From NCBI GenBank assembly GCA_946902985.2, contig OX336389.2:340602444-340666443 (forward strand): 64,000 nt of DNA, in the 5' to 3' direction. Below the pieces are notes generated by a model, which was not told where the DNA came from, made no database searches, and worked only from the letters and a program-made list of their open reading frames with translations. The position numbers and the translations under genes were made by a program. Of this stretch, positions 63,435 to 64,000 are shown piece by piece (the first letter of the stretch is position 1; each line of letters opens with the position of its first letter). The stretch comes from Meconema thalassinum. Its lineage: Eukaryota; Arthropoda; Insecta; Orthoptera; Tettigoniidae.

Positions 63435-64000
63435 TCAAATGGTTCCCTTCTGTAGTGATGCTGGAACTAAGATCCGCAGTTTAGTATGATGCTCATCCAC
63501 GTACTTATGTAACAAGTTATTCAAGTAGTGATATCTCGCTTGTTTAGCACTGGCTTCCCGGTACTCCGGTGAATTTGGTTGTAACTCCTTCCTATAGAAT
63601 TTTATCATCATCATCATCCATGGGTCAGCTTCTTGCTCCTTCCGAATATCCTTCAATCTTGCCAAAAACTCACGAGCCTTAGGTGTCAAGGTAATATTGT
63701 GAACTTCCGCTGTTACTTCGTTTCCGTCCTCAGGGTTTCTACTCAAGGCATCTGGTATGACGTTCAATTTCCCAGGACAATGTTCTATTGTGATGTCAAA
63801 CTGCTGTATGTAGATGGACCAGCGCGTAACTCTCTCACTTGCTATTGTTGTCTTAAATAAAAATGTCAGTGCATGGTGGTCGGTTCTAACAATGATGGAA
63901 TAACCATAGATCATCTTGCGCCACTGTTGGAGAGAATATAGAATTGCTAGTAGCTCAAGTTCCGTAACTGTGTAGTTCCTCTCATGTTTCCGTAATTTAC
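63435..64000 (-). CDS. pol: Ty3/gypsy Pol fragment: RNase H and start of integrase zinc domain (partial)
   Basis: The frame is open from the right window edge down to the stop at 63435. It contains RNase H words (YTVTELELLAILYSLQQW with the catalytic Glu, then VRTDHHALTFLF), the WSIYIQQFDITIEHCPGK strand and PDALSRNP. The integrase N-terminal region follows (KQARYHYLNNLLHKYVDEHH, LRILVPASLQKG). After that the match to the left element (2306 onward) is lost and the frame ends three codons later, so the HHCC and catalytic domains are missing here. The RNase H part supplies what the left element lacks and shows where the left deletion lies. Confidence 0.85.
   Translation of the reverse strand, partial: KLRKHERNYTVTELELLAILYSLQQWRKMIYGYSIIVRTDHHALTFLFKTTIASERVTRWSIYIQQFDITIEHCPGKLNVIPDALSRNPEDGNEVTAEVHNITLTPKAREFLARLKDIRKEQEADPWMMMMIKFYRKELQPNSPEYREASAKQARYHYLNNLLHKYVDEHHTKLRILVPASLQKGTI

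Larger units (their letters stand above)
60016..64000 (-). mobile_element. Ty3/gypsy-like LTR retrotransposon on minus strand, 3' part and part of pol
   Basis: An LTR (60016-61138), a polypurine tract (61139-61155), a long noncoding stretch and a Pol fragment (63435-64000) are all on the minus strand. The element has inserted into the polymerase gene at 60016; the adjacent TATAT (60011-60015) is a candidate for one copy of a 5-bp target duplication, the other lying beyond the window. Pol is broken at the integrase N-terminus, so this copy also looks defective. Confidence 0.75.

Overview
This window looks like arthropod, most likely insect, nuclear DNA from a large repeat-rich genome. The evidence is short runs of the insect-type telomeric pentamer (CCTAA on the + strand) near 52 kb, many tRNA-headed SINEs that share one conserved body, and eukaryotic transposons of many superfamilies. 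I found no host protein-coding gene, rRNA or credible functional tRNA. Essentially all recognisable coding sequence belongs to mobile elements. The SINE body reminds me of polyneopteran insects (crickets, katydids, stick insects, cockroaches), but that is recollection and not something the sequence proves.

Layout. 1-6579: 3' part of a Ty3/gypsy-like LTR retrotransposon with gag, protease and integrase. Its reverse transcriptase and RNase H are missing, and it ends in an LTR. 6662-9138: a hAT-like element with a perfect 8-bp target-site duplication (TSD) and a second hAT-like element nested inside. 9599-11922: a pogo/Tigger-like transposon with TA duplications and a transposase broken by two nonsense codons. 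12945-15659: a decayed ZBED5/GTF2IRD2-type hAT with a foldback element inside. 15.7-29 kb: unassigned DNA, a 72-bp-arm foldback, a 64-bp palindromic tandem array, a long-inverted-repeat element and many SINEs. 29269-30367: a ZMYM1-type hAT whose transposase was split by a SINE. 30.6-38 kb: a chimeric IS630/Tc1-type fragment, a hAT MITE, a broken Tc1 element, a deletion derivative of the 6.6-kb hAT and another hAT. 38160-40165: a SINE split by a 1.67-kb hAT-like element. 42.7-44.5 kb: a second pogo-like remnant with a tandem array of end-like units.

44.7-51.4 kb is a three-level nest. An intact Tc1-type transposon (47354-48818, complete 341-aa transposase) sits inside a full-length RTE-type LINE (44746-49575). 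That LINE is inserted at the start codon of a CR1/Jockey-group LINE. 51.7-52.4 kb is a higher-order repeat combining telomere-like CCTAA runs with a 'GTGRGAGCAAA' minisatellite.

53.2-60.0 kb holds two divergently oriented, closely related copies of a viral/Polinton-type family B DNA polymerase gene. The more complete copy (56969-60015) encodes N-terminal C2H2 fingers, exonuclease motifs and an endonuclease-VII-like zinc module placed between Exo I and Exo II. It is cut before motif C by the LTR (60016-61138) of a minus-strand Ty3/gypsy element that runs off the right edge. Both copies carry breaks, but at different places.

These elements do not form a pathway. The window is a layered record of insertions, and the TSDs let several insertion events be placed in order. 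Gene-like entries are labelled pseudogene where stops or frameshifts are visible. Alignments were made by eye.
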